Source: PALSA-1296 sp038322815
GTDB lineage: Bacteria > Bacteroidota > Ignavibacteria > Palsa-1295
Assembly (NCBI GenBank): GCA_038322815.1
Contig: JBBQGG010000018.1
Span: 1-49,219, forward strand
DNA: 49,219 nt
Direction: 5' to 3'
Shown: one piece after another, positions 1 through 7,738 of the stretch
Layout of the letters: each line of letters begins with the position of its first letter
Numbering within the stretch: the stretch's first letter is position 1
Position numbers and translations under genes: made by a program
Notes under the pieces: generated by a model
What the model was told of the DNA's origin: nothing
What the model saw: the letters and a program-made list of their open reading frames with translations, nothing else
The model's database searches: none

Positions 1-1
1 G

Positions 2-1039
2 GGGCGTTTAGGAAACGTCAACACGAACAGGGAAGTCAATCAGCCGGAAATTTATGTAAATTTTCTGAATGGACCGGTAGAAGGATTTTTCCAATTCACG
101 GAAATGCGTTCACGCCTTTACACAATATGGAATAATGATACATCGATCAGTCACAGTGGCAAAGCTTTTTATGGCTCGCTTTCTTATGCAGGACCGGAAT
201 TAGGCTTGACATTTGAGTATAAGAATTATTCATACTTTGTTCATCAACCGGGCGCTGATAATGAAAGTTATCTTTCTAAACTTCCGATCTCGAACCCGCC
301 GGAAGTATATAAAGAATTTACCTATACATCACTTACGCGCACAACGCACAATGTAAATTTTGATGATGAACTCGGTTTTCAGATCGAGGCAAATATTACA
401 GCTATCCCGGAATATACCATCACATTGTATTCTGCTGCTTCGAGCCGGCATAATAGTTATGGAGATTCTTTAGATGTAAATTCTCTCCCGGTTGCAAATG
501 GCTCAACTTCTGTAATTCCGAAAATTTCCGGTTATGGCTTCTTTCCTTTTTGGGAAGCTTTTGCTGAAGTGGAGCATGATTTTGGCGAGTTGAATTATGT
601 TAAGTGCTTTGCGCATCGCCGGAGCAATGTGATCGCTTTTAACGGGTTATTACCTGATCTGCAGAGAAGTACTACCATCGGAGCAAAAGTACAGTATCAA
701 ACAACAAAATCCCAAAGCCTCCTGGCAATATTCGAGCATCAGTGGATGCATGATACTGCAAAGCCATTAAATGACCACAATCTCCTAAATGAATTGCTGA
801 CGTTGCAATATTCAGTCAATCCCATCATTACATTCGGCGGTGTTCTTGACTACTCAACTCAAAATGACGGTTCGCGTCATTTCTGGCCACAGGGATTTGT
901 TTCATTTCGGATCGGCGGAGCGCATTCGGTTCTTGCAAGTTACGGAGCCGAACGCGGCGGTTTGAATTGCAGCGGTGGTATCTGCCGCGTCGTACCGCCA
1001 TTTAATGGTTTACGACTGACCCTTACAAGTCAGATATAA
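2..1039 (+). CDS. DUF6029-like outer-membrane protein, 5' truncated
   Basis: The reading frame is open to the left edge, so the N-terminus lies outside the window; the first ATG at 104 is internal. About 345 residues are visible. They alternate short polar and aromatic segments, as in an outer-membrane beta-barrel, and no helical membrane segments or enzymatic motifs are seen. The end carries a Cys pair in the context GGLNCSGGICRVVPP followed by a final beta-strand. This resembles the C-terminus of the DUF6029 family of Bacteroidota envelope proteins; that match is from memory, not from a search. The next gene, 35-90 bases downstream, is a secreted Omp28-like protein, so both probably act at the cell surface. 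Function unknown. Confidence 0.55.
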   Translation, partial: GRLGNVNTNREVNQPEIYVNFLNGPVEGFFQFTEMRSRLYTIWNNDTSISHSGKAFYGSLSYAGPELGLTFEYKNYSYFVHQPGADNESYLSKLPISNPPEVYKEFTYTSLTRTTHNVNFDDELGFQIEANITAIPEYTITLYSAASSRHNSYGDSLDVNSLPVANGSTSVIPKISGYGFFPFWEAFAEVEHDFGELNYVKCFAHRRSNVIAFNGLLPDLQRSTTIGAKVQYQTTKSQSLLAIFEHQWMHDTAKPLNDHNLLNELLTLQYSVNPIITFGGVLDYSTQNDGSRHFWPQGFVSFRIGGAHSVLASYGAERGGLNCSGGICRVVPPFNGLRLTLTSQI

Positions 1040-1131
1040 TATCTGATTTCTTTACGTTTTCTTAGGATTATCCTTTGCACGAAATACTTTCTAAGATTGT
1101 TATTGCTTTGCTTAAAAATCCAATAATCTTT

Positions 1132-2184
1132 ATGAAGCGGTTTATAATTATCGGAGTATTTTTTTCTTGTTTAGCTGCGGGTTCAACGCCTGCACAAATT
1201 GTTTCTCAAGTATGTAGGAATATGCTTTGCGCTAATTGCAAAACGCCTGATGAGCAATATGAAGCATTTATTAATCAGTTTACGCAGGCGAAGGTTGAGA
1301 TCGTCTATGTTCATACAAGTTTCCCTGATCCGAATGATCCATTTTACTTAGCGTCAAAAAAAGATGTCGATTTTCTCACGGGAGGTTCTTTTTACGCAGT
1401 ACAAGCAGATCCGGATATGTTCATAAATGGATTCGAATCTGGTGCAAGTTTTAGCCAATGGAAAGCAAATACTCAGGCAGCAGCAAAAAATAATTTACCA
1501 GGCACACTTACCATATCTGCATCTATTAAAAACGGAAAAGTACAAGTTGATCTTCATGTTGATGGCGCAAGCGGAGGCAAGCAAGTGAAGCCTTATGCAA
1601 TGCTTGTTGAATCAGGAATAAGCTATACGAACAATGACGCAAATGGATATGGAAATCCTCCCAATAACATTTGGGATAATGTTTTTCGTGCGATGATTCC
1701 CGGCTCTCAAGGCGGTGATCCCTTTGTTTTAAACGGTCCTCAGGATATTTCTTTAGCACCTTATGATCCTACCGGAAAACCCTGGAATCTCGCCAATTGC
1801 AAAATTGTCGCATATTTACAGGAAACGACAGCTCAATCTGATAGCAGATCCCATCAGATTGATGCACTGGGAACTGCGCCCATTGAAGTATTGTCCATAA
1901 GCCCAGCCAATTCAACATTGGAGGCTTCACTCGGCGCACCCATACCAAACCCATCTCAATCATTTGCAAAAATTCCGTTTCATCTTGCTACGCCGGCGAA
2001 TGTAAAGATCGTAGTCTGTGACGATTTGGGAAGAGAAATTTCTACGATCATCAATGGATTCGTCTCCGAGACGCAATCATCGGCAGTGTTTTACCCCAAT
2101 AACATTTCTCGTGGAATTTATTATGCGCGGATGTATGCCGATGGCTCTTTCATTGGAATGCAGAAGATCGTTTTTGCTCCCTAA
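1132..2184 (+). CDS. Omp28-like secreted protein with T9SS sorting tail
   Basis: I chose the ATG at 1132, which begins a signal peptide (MKRFIIIGVFFSCLAAGSTP) and gives 350 residues; an in-frame TTG at 1075 would only add an unlikely leader. After the signal comes a thioredoxin-like stretch with a CxxC pair (LCANCK). A middle beta-rich region containing NVFRAMIPG and IVAYLQE resembles Omp28-family proteins. The last ~80 residues, from the PNPSQSFAKIPF region through GIYYARM, form a type A T9SS C-terminal sorting domain, so the protein should be exported through the outer membrane and anchored or released. It follows the DUF6029-like gene in the same direction, so co-expression is plausible. 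Redox activity of the CxxC is inference. Confidence 0.6.
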   Translation: MKRFIIIGVFFSCLAAGSTPAQIVSQVCRNMLCANCKTPDEQYEAFINQFTQAKVEIVYVHTSFPDPNDPFYLASKKDVDFLTGGSFYAVQADPDMFINGFESGASFSQWKANTQAAAKNNLPGTLTISASIKNGKVQVDLHVDGASGGKQVKPYAMLVESGISYTNNDANGYGNPPNNIWDNVFRAMIPGSQGGDPFVLNGPQDISLAPYDPTGKPWNLANCKIVAYLQETTAQSDSRSHQIDALGTAPIEVLSISPANSTLEASLGAPIPNPSQSFAKIPFHLATPANVKIVVCDDLGREISTIINGFVSETQSSAVFYPNNISRGIYYARMYADGSFIGMQKIVFAP

Positions 2185-2193
2185 ATTTGTCCC

Positions 2194-3342
2194 ATGAAGA
2201 TCGCTGATTTCATCAAAGCCTTTAATGAGGTTGTGCCTCTTGGTGCGATTGGCTATGCTAAAGATGCCGTGGGTTTGCAGGTAGGTTTTGAGAAAGGAAC
2301 AGAACTTCGCAAAGTTCTTTTAGCTTATGAGATCACTGATGCAGTCATAGAAGAAGCGTTGCAAGCAAATGCAAATCTGATCATAAGCTATCATCCCCTT
2401 ATTTTTCCGAATATTTCATCAATTTCCGATTCGACAAGAACCGGCTCCCTTATCCGCAAACTGATTAAGAATGATATTGCGCTTTATGTGATTCATACTG
2501 CTTTCGATTCGCATCCGGAATTTGGGACAAGCCGTTTAATGGCAGATGCTTTAGGATTACAACGTATACGCCCTATCGTGTCCCATAAGGATCTATTAGA
2601 GAAGATCGTTGTCTTCGTTCCAAAAGCTAATGCAAGCCAAATTCAGCAAGCAATGTGGGAAGCGGGTGCAGGGAATATCAGTAATTATGATGAGTGCTCA
2701 TTCTCAGATGACGGAATCGGTACGTTCCGCGGCAATGAGAATTCTAACCCTACGATCGGGAAACCTCTTGAGCGTGAGTCCGTAGATGAAATACGATTAG
2801 AGATGATCTGCGAACGCTGGAAGACACGAAATGTTATCGAGAAGATGATCGCAGTACATCCGTATGAAGAAGTTGCTTATGATCGCTACCCGCTTAATAA
2901 CACTCATCCGAAATTTGGTATGGGTTCCATTGGGGAATGGAGCGAGAGGAAGAATCTCGCAGAGACTCTTTCAGAGATAGCAAGAATTTTCCGAACGCCT
3001 GTGCTTCGCCATAATTCAGTAAATAAAGAGATTAAACGTATCGCAGTTCTTGGCGGATCAGGGATGGAATATTACTCTACTGCCAGATCTCTGGGCGCAG
3101 ATATTTTCATTACCGGCGAGATTCGTTACCATGATTTCTACCGGGCTGAGCATGATAATGTTCTTTTAGTTGATGCCGGACATTCCGAGACGGAGCGCTT
3201 TGTTAGCTCCGGAATGCTAAAAGCGGCTGTACAAGCCTTTAATTTCGTAAATTTGCATAACGAAACACCCCAATCATACGTTATTGAGTCGGCTATTAAC
3301 CCGAATGTCGTTAGATATTACCATAAAGAGGAAAGACCGTGA
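2194..3342 (+). CDS. NIF3/YbgI-family metal-binding protein (YqfO-type with inserted domain)
   Basis: This 382-residue protein belongs to the NIF3 (DUF34) family, often called GTP cyclohydrolase I type 2-like, whose cellular role is unsettled. The metal-site motifs are visible: SYHPLIF at about 65-71, HTAFDSHPEFGTS at about 101-113, and GHSETERF near 335. Between the two halves, about residues 133-235, is a PII/CutA-like insertion (EKIVVFVPKANASQIQQAMW, then HPYEEVAYD), as in Bacillus YqfO and unlike the short E. coli YbgI. The ATG follows the previous stop by nine bases. Its TGA stop overlaps the GTG start of the zinc-ribbon gene, so the two are translationally coupled, an arrangement common in many phyla. 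Confidence 0.9.
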   Translation: MKIADFIKAFNEVVPLGAIGYAKDAVGLQVGFEKGTELRKVLLAYEITDAVIEEALQANANLIISYHPLIFPNISSISDSTRTGSLIRKLIKNDIALYVIHTAFDSHPEFGTSRLMADALGLQRIRPIVSHKDLLEKIVVFVPKANASQIQQAMWEAGAGNISNYDECSFSDDGIGTFRGNENSNPTIGKPLERESVDEIRLEMICERWKTRNVIEKMIAVHPYEEVAYDRYPLNNTHPKFGMGSIGEWSERKNLAETLSEIARIFRTPVLRHNSVNKEIKRIAVLGGSGMEYYSTARSLGADIFITGEIRYHDFYRAEHDNVLLVDAGHSETERFVSSGMLKAAVQAFNFVNLHNETPQSYVIESAINPNVVRYYHKEERP

Positions 3343-4109
3343 ACGAAGTACTACTTAGTTTATACCAGTTACAGAAGATCGATACGCATATTGACGAGCT
3401 TGTTGCAAGCCGTGGAGAATTGCCTGAACGTGTTGCAGAATTGCGTTTTGCGCTTGAAGAGCGTGAATCTATTCTTGCCGGGATCGATAACCGAATTGAA
3501 GCGAATGAAGCTGAAGTTCGCAAGCTCACCGGAGATACTACTGAGCTCCGCGAAAAGCACGAAAAATATAAAGGCCAGCAATTCGAGGTGAAGACTACTC
3601 GTGAATACGATGCGATTAGTTTTCAGATCGAGGATGCCGATCGCAGGCTTCGCGAAGATTCCGACCGCATGGGACGGATAAGTATTGAATTAGAGAATGC
3701 AAAATCTGAAGCGGAAGGCCGCCGCAACGAACTTACCGAAATGCGTGCAGAGTTTGAAGATTCGGAAAAGCTATTGAACCAGTTGATGGCAGAAACCGCT
3801 GCTGAAGAAAAAGAGCTTAAGGGCGAGCGCAAAAAAATTCTTCCGAAGATAACGCAGAATTATATAAGCATTTATGAGAGGGTACGGCCTGCAAAAAATG
3901 GCGTCGCTGTTGTCGCTTTACGAGGCGGAGTGTGTGGGGGCTGCTATAATGCCGTTCCGCGCCAGCTTGTTCTCGAACTCAATCGGGGATTGAAGCATAC
4001 TGTCTGCGAATATTGTGGACGCATCATTGTCGGTGAAGTAATTGGCACAGCTATCGATGGTGAGCCGGAACCTGTAAACCAAGCCGTTGAGGAAGTAGAA
4101 GAAAGCTAA
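3339..4109 (+). CDS. Coiled-coil protein with C4 zinc ribbon (DUF164 family)
   Basis: The 256-residue protein starts at GTG 3339, inside the NIF3 stop (GTGA overlap). Residues ~1-185 are highly charged heptad-like sequence predicted to form a long antiparallel coiled coil. The C-terminus carries a zinc ribbon with Cys199-x2-Cys202 and Cys223-x2-Cys226 (CGGCYNAVP and CEYCGR). This is the architecture of the DUF164/zf-RING_7 family, for which nucleic-acid binding has been suggested without a firm function. The partner NIF3 gene is directly upstream and the RNase P RNA gene directly downstream, hinting at a role in RNA metabolism; that is inference from context. Confidence 0.88.
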   Translation: MNEVLLSLYQLQKIDTHIDELVASRGELPERVAELRFALEERESILAGIDNRIEANEAEVRKLTGDTTELREKHEKYKGQQFEVKTTREYDAISFQIEDADRRLREDSDRMGRISIELENAKSEAEGRRNELTEMRAEFEDSEKLLNQLMAETAAEEKELKGERKKILPKITQNYISIYERVRPAKNGVAVVALRGGVCGGCYNAVPRQLVLELNRGLKHTVCEYCGRIIVGEVIGTAIDGEPEPVNQAVEEVEES

Positions 4110-4115
4110 TACCAA

Positions 4116-4194
4116 TTGGTAGACCCGGGCTTTAGTCTGGGTGAATATTTCATGATTTGGCGCATTCGCAGGCTAAAGCCTGCGCCTATACCAC
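4116..4194. repeat. Paired REP-like palindromes (BIME-like unit)
   Basis: Two imperfect palindromes centred on CTTTAG/CTAAAG lie back to back: CCCGGGCTTTAGTCTGGG near 4124-4141 and GCAGGCTAAAGCCTGC at 4168-4183. The unit is bounded by TGGTA and TACCA. The same paired design recurs at 20019-20093. It sits between the zinc-ribbon gene and rnpB and could fold in the transcript. No REP-associated transposase is in the window. Confidence 0.7.
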
Positions 4195-4204
4195 TCAATA
4201 AATT

Positions 4205-4619
4205 TTGTTCGCCATCGGGTGATCGCGTTCGTTGCTTGCAGCGGATGAGGAAAGTCCGAACTCCGCAGGGCAGCGTGCCGGATGAGATGATTCGTCATGC
4301 AAATTCGGGCGGCATTCAATAATCACTTCGGTGAGAAAATTTGCCGACAGCATAGTGTCACAGAAAATATACCACCGGATTTTTTCGGAAATCGGGAAAG
4401 GGTGAAAAGGCGGTGTAAGAGACCACCGTGTTTCGGGTAACCGAAGCAGTCACGATAAACCTCGCGCGGAGCAAGACCATGTATGAAGTCCTTTCACGTA
4501 AAAAGTGAATAGCTGCTGCCCGCAGTGAGTTGGCTTCGGGTAGGTCGCATCAGATCAATGATCACCTCTCTTTATTTTAATAAAGATCAGACAGAATTCG
4601 GCTTACAGATGGCGAGCGA
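4205..4619 (+). ncRNA. rnpB: RNase P RNA (bacterial class A)
   Basis: This is the catalytic RNA of ribonuclease P, which removes 5' leaders from pre-tRNAs. The universal cores are present: GAGGAAAGTCCGAACTCC at about 4247-4264 (J3/4-P4 5' side) and ACAGAATTCGGCTTACAG at about 4591-4608 (P4 3' side). Helix P1 closes the molecule: TTCGCCATC near 4208-4216 pairs with GATGGCGAG at 4608-4616 and extends by G-U pairs. The length of about 415 nt fits a bacterial type A molecule. Helices with AAGGGTGAAAAGG, GCGGAGCAAGACC and CTGCCCGCAGTGAGTTGGC are in the usual order. Ends are set by P1 and may be off by a few bases. A T6 run follows at once. Confidence 0.95.
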
Positions 4620-4625
4620 TTTTTT
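4608..4625 (+). terminator. rnpB 3' end with T-run
   Basis: The 3' strand of P1 is followed directly by TTTTTT at 4620-4625, which is where transcription of rnpB most likely ends. No separate terminator hairpin is seen, so P1 may serve that purpose. Confidence 0.45.
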
Positions 4626-4626
4626 A

Positions 4627-4656
4627 AGCTGACAGCTTACAGTTAACAGTTGTAAG
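4627..4656. repeat. Iterated-word array, CTGACAG type (solo copy)
   Basis: The stretch begins AGCTGACAGCTTACAGTTAA and repeats a GACAG/TACAG/AACAG word. About 19 of its first 24 bases match the inverted end at 7337-7360. It lies between rnpB and the MFS gene and has no visible partner copy nearby. Confidence 0.6.
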
Positions 4657-4705
4657 GGCGACCGGCGATCGCCTTTATCTTTTGTAATGATCCAATTTTA
4701 TTTAC

Positions 4706-5998
4706 TTGATACCTGAATCAACCCCTGCTAAAAAACACGATCCGTATGCTGCCCTGCGTGTTCGTGATTTTCGTTTGTATATTCTTGGAAGGTTTAGTAA
4801 TACTATTGCTTTCCAGATCGTCGAAGTTGTGATCGGATGGCAGGTATTTGCTCTTACAAAAGATCCTCTGTCTCTTGGACTTCTGGGACTTGCTGAAGCA
4901 ATTCCTGCTATAACTGTTTCACTTTATGCAGGGCATTTAAGCGATAATAAAAGCAGAAGGAAGATCGCACTCATTGCGCTATCCGTTCTTTTTCTTTGCA
5001 TCCTTTCTCTTTTTTTTATTTCAACGGATATTCAGAATATCTATCAGAAGTTCGGGACGCTACCAATCTATTGTATAATATTCCTATCTGGTTTATCTTC
5101 CGGTTTTCTTGCACCATCAGTTATAGCGTTTAGTTATCAGCTTGTTCCACAGGAATTAGCTCCTAATGCTTCTGCATGGCGAAGCTCTTCCTGGCAGACC
5201 GGCGCGATAGTTGGTCCTGCGATGGGTGGACTGCTCTATGGATTTTTCGGTGCTTCAGTAGCATATACTATTGCTGCAACGCTTGCTTTAATAGGACCTA
5301 TCTCCATTTATTTTATTCCCGAACAGCAGGCGATCGTTCGGGAGAGAGAAGAAAAAATTATTGAAAGTCTCAAAAAAGGAATTGGATTTGTTTTCAGAAA
5401 CCAGATCATTGTCGGAGCGCTTTCGCTTGATCTTTTTGCCGTACTTTTTGGTGGTGCTGTTGCGTTACTTCCGGTCTATGCAAGCGATATTCTGAAGATC
5501 GGTCCCGAAGGTCTTGGTGTTTTACGAGCTTCGCCGGCTGTAGGGGCAACGCTAATGGCTCTTTGGATGACCAGACGACCTCTTCACGGAAAGATAGGAA
5601 AAAAATTATTATATGCTGTGATAGGGTTTGGAATTACGATCATTGTTTTTGGCGTCTCACGTAATCCGATTCTATCGGTTTGTATGCTCGCTCTTGGCGG
5701 AGCATTCGATTCAGTTAGCGTTATCATTCGCTCCACATTATTGCAATTATCGACTCCGAGTGATATGCGAGGCAGAGTAGAAGCAGTGAACATGATGTTC
5801 ATCGGATCATCGAATGAGATCGGAGCGTTTGAATCGGGAGTGGCAGCGAAATTATTAAAAGTAGTGCCTTCCGTTATTTTCGGAGGCGTGATGACGCTTA
5901 TCTCTGTAGCCGTAACATCTCGGATAGCTCCGGTGTTGAGAAAGCTGACGTATGAAGAATTACTAACCCGCTCTCAAATACAAAACGAAACGAAATGA
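4706..5998 (+). CDS. MFS transporter, EntS/MFS_3-like exporter
   Basis: The 430-residue protein has about twelve hydrophobic segments and the layout of the major facilitator superfamily. The motif GHLSDNKSRRK after TM2 is the MFS motif-A loop. The N-terminal signature (YAALRVRDFRLY, then FQIVEVVIGWQVF) is typical of the MFS_3 branch that includes the enterobactin exporter EntS. Substrate cannot be read from the sequence. The start must be TTG 4706: a stop in frame lies just upstream and no ATG occurs early in the protein. Its TGA overlaps the ATG of the TPR gene (ATGA), suggesting one transcript with the TPR gene and pyrE. Confidence 0.85.
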   Translation: MIPESTPAKKHDPYAALRVRDFRLYILGRFSNTIAFQIVEVVIGWQVFALTKDPLSLGLLGLAEAIPAITVSLYAGHLSDNKSRRKIALIALSVLFLCILSLFFISTDIQNIYQKFGTLPIYCIIFLSGLSSGFLAPSVIAFSYQLVPQELAPNASAWRSSSWQTGAIVGPAMGGLLYGFFGASVAYTIAATLALIGPISIYFIPEQQAIVREREEKIIESLKKGIGFVFRNQIIVGALSLDLFAVLFGGAVALLPVYASDILKIGPEGLGVLRASPAVGATLMALWMTRRPLHGKIGKKLLYAVIGFGITIIVFGVSRNPILSVCMLALGGAFDSVSVIIRSTLLQLSTPSDMRGRVEAVNMMFIGSSNEIGAFESGVAAKLLKVVPSVIFGGVMTLISVAVTSRIAPVLRKLTYEELLTRSQIQNETK

Positions 5999-6312
5999 CA
6001 AGGCTTGAAAAATTACAGGAATTTCTGAAAGCCGATCCCAAGGACAGCTTCACTTGCTATGCAATCGGGTTGGAGTATCTTTCTGCGAAAGATCTCCCTA
6101 AAGCTGCAGAAATGTTCGAGGCGCTTGTGGTAAGTGATCCACAGTATGTTGCAACATATTATCAACTCGGCGATTGTTACCGGCAGTTGAATGAAAATGA
6201 AAAAGCGACAAGCTGTTATAAAAATGGGATAACGCAGGCTCGTGCAGCAAATGATCTGCACACTGTCAGTGAATTGCAGATGGCACTTGATGAATTGGAA
6301 GATGAGGAATAA
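5995..6312 (+). CDS. Small TPR-repeat protein
   Basis: This 105-residue soluble protein consists of about two tetratricopeptide repeats: a helix pair around DSFTCYAIGLEYLSAKDLPK and a second around YVATYYQLGDCYRQLNENEK, each showing the Gly-Tyr/Ala pattern of TPR helices. It ends in an acidic tail (LDELEDEE). TPR modules bind other proteins; no partner is evident. Its ATG overlaps the stop of the MFS gene by four bases, and pyrE follows after 18 bases, so it sits inside an operon. No signal peptide, so cytoplasmic. Confidence 0.8.
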   Translation: MTRLEKLQEFLKADPKDSFTCYAIGLEYLSAKDLPKAAEMFEALVVSDPQYVATYYQLGDCYRQLNENEKATSCYKNGITQARAANDLHTVSELQMALDELEDEE

Positions 6313-6330
6313 ATTTTAAAACCGATTTGA

Positions 6331-6969
6331 ATGAAAACTCTCGAAGAACGTGCTGTAGAATTTTTTATTAGCGAAGATGTACTGACCTTCGGTGATTTTA
6401 CGCTGAAGAGTGGACGCAAATCGCCGTACTTTTTTAATACAGGAAAGCTCTGTTCAGGAAAGCAGCTTGCAATGCTGGGAAAATTATTCGCTGAAAAATT
6501 GCAAGTCAAAGAAAAATTTTCTGATGCTACAGTTATATTTGGCTCAGCATATAAAGGCATTCCGATTGCAGTTGCAACATCGGTTGCCCTCGCTGAAAGT
6601 AATCGATCAGATATTCGTTCAGTCAGTGATCGCAAGGAAGCCAAGACTCACGGTGATGCAAGTGCATTTCTCGGAGTAATAAAACAAGGCGATAAAGCCG
6701 TTATCGTTGATGATGTCATCACTACGGGCGGCACAAAATACGAAGCGATTCAAAAGTTGCGTGAAGCCGCTTGCGAACCATTGGGCTTTATCATTGCATT
6801 TGACCGAGCCGAACCTGCTGAAGGAAATACACTGACGGCAAAAGAAGTGTTTGAAAAAGAAACAGGACTTCCAATTTATGCTTTAGCAAATGTGAGTGAC
6901 GTCGTAAAAGTAAAACCGGAATTCTCAGGAATGCTTGAGAAATATCTGAAGCAATTCAGTAGTAAGTAG
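6331..6969 (+). CDS. pyrE: Orotate phosphoribosyltransferase
   Basis: The enzyme joins orotate and PRPP to give orotidine 5'-phosphate, the fifth step of de novo pyrimidine synthesis. The 212-residue length is normal. The PRPP-binding motif VIVDDVITTGG lies at about 124-134, and the catalytic loop DRKEAKTHG at 100-108 supplies the essential Lys/His residues. The orotate-side motif LKSGRKSPYFFN is at about 25-36. It is third in a probable operon after the MFS and TPR genes. The last codons and the TAG stop lie inside an iterated AGTAGTAAGTAG word array, so the C-terminal residues SSK are repeat-encoded. The TAG stop also shows that amber is a normal stop in this genome. Confidence 0.95.
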   Translation: MKTLEERAVEFFISEDVLTFGDFTLKSGRKSPYFFNTGKLCSGKQLAMLGKLFAEKLQVKEKFSDATVIFGSAYKGIPIAVATSVALAESNRSDIRSVSDRKEAKTHGDASAFLGVIKQGDKAVIVDDVITTGGTKYEAIQKLREAACEPLGFIIAFDRAEPAEGNTLTAKEVFEKETGLPIYALANVSDVVKVKPEFSGMLEKYLKQFSSK

Positions 6970-7022
6970 TAAGAAAATGCATTCCCTAACTACTGACTAC
7001 TAACTACTCACAACTCACTACT
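6957..7022. repeat. Iterated-word inverted array, ACTACT type
   Basis: AGTAGTAAGTAGTAAG at the left is followed after a short spacer by CTAACTACTGACTACTAACT on the right, its imperfect reverse complement. The transcript could fold into a long AT-rich hairpin after pyrE and before the convergent gene. The array overlaps the pyrE stop. Confidence 0.7.
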
Positions 7023-7332
7023 ATTTCCCCTCCCACATCAAACCCTCGCAGGGAATATGATCTGAGGTTACTGCTTCATCGAGTGCAGTACAGAGTGCTT
7101 CATCGGCAGCATAATGTTTACATGAGGCGCACATTACATTCTTTTCTATTCTTCGAACTCTTGAGAAATGTTTTCGGTAAGCAAGTTGTGCAGGGTAGAG
7201 AACGAACATTCCTATCGCAAAGAAGAAGAATGTCCACCAATCGCCGTAATTTTCAACATAGCCACGGGCAAGCCACAGTCCGATAAGGACTATTGCAAAA
7301 CGGAGTAAGCCCCAGTAGATGATTGAGCCCAT
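7021..7332 (-). CDS. Small membrane protein with four-Cys C-terminus
   Basis: I chose the ATG at 7332 (MGSIIYWGLLRF, 103 residues); ten more residues upstream would be encoded by the CTGACAG repeat and are unlikely to be real. Two hydrophobic helices lie at about residues 5-22 and 32-48. The soluble tail holds four Cys: Cys68-x2-Cys71, Cys81 and Cys95 (MCASCKHY, ALCTAL, IPCEG). The spacing suggests a bound metal, zinc or an iron-sulfur cluster; that is inference. I do not recognise the family. It is convergent with pyrE and lies just outside the inverted-repeat cassette. Confidence 0.6.
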   Translation of the reverse strand: MGSIIYWGLLRFAIVLIGLWLARGYVENYGDWWTFFFFAIGMFVLYPAQLAYRKHFSRVRRIEKNVMCASCKHYAADEALCTALDEAVTSDHIPCEGLMWEGK

Positions 7333-7336
7333 ATAA

Positions 7337-7360
7337 AGCTGACAGCTGACAGCCGACAGC
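7337..7360. repeat. Left inverted end of the cassette (CTGACAG word)
   Basis: It is built from an iterated word: GCTGACA, GCTGACA, GCCGACA, GC. It overlaps the upstream region of the Cys4 membrane protein and is followed inside the cassette by an A8 run. Confidence 0.75.
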
Positions 7361-7368
7361 AAAAAAAA

Positions 7369-7719
7369 TTATTTAAGTTTATTAATTAAGCTTCCAAGCA
7401 TTCTCTTCACTTCGAGAATTTGTGTCTGAAGTTTTTCTACTTCTTTTTTATTGATGTAGCCAAGATCAGATGCAAGAATGAGTTGATAGTCAACTTCGGA
7501 AGCAGATCCATTAGCGATCTGAAGCATACGCTTGAAATCTGGGTCTGTTCCACGACCGCAGCCTTCAGCTATATTGGTCGCAATAGAACTGGACCATCTT
7601 CGCAATTGGCTTATGAGTCCGTATTGCTCGTTCTTTGGAAAATAGTTGGTGGCACTGTAAATATCCAATGTTAACCGGTGAGATTTCTACCAAACTTTAA
7701 GACTTCGAAAATTTTGCAT
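7369..7719 (-). pseudogene. Four-helix-bundle (23S rRNA IVS protein family) gene with internal amber codon
   Basis: Read from ATG 7719 the protein begins MQNFRSLKVW, then TAG at 7689-7687, then KSHRLTLDIYSA and so on to residue 116. The family consensus at this place is V-W-Q/K-K-A/S-H, so TAG stands where CAG (Gln) is expected: a single C-to-T change. The rest is intact, with NYFPKNEQYGL, IATNIAEGCGR and SEVDYQLILASDLGY matching the family. A TTG at 7668 just downstream could restart translation as a 99-residue protein lacking part of helix 1. The gene lies between inverted repeats. A sequencing or assembly error is the main alternative. General amber recoding is unlikely because pyrE ends in TAG. 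Confidence 0.8.
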
Positions 7720-7738
7720 ATTCCTTCCTATACTCTTA

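Noticed and set aside
4116..4322. 68-codon open frame over the start of rnpB
   Set aside because: It runs through the REP-like unit and conserved RNase P RNA core, so it is a chance frame.
7687..7689. Genome-wide amber recoding to Gln as explanation of the TAG codon
   Set aside because: Well-supported genes in the window, such as pyrE, end in TAG at the expected place.
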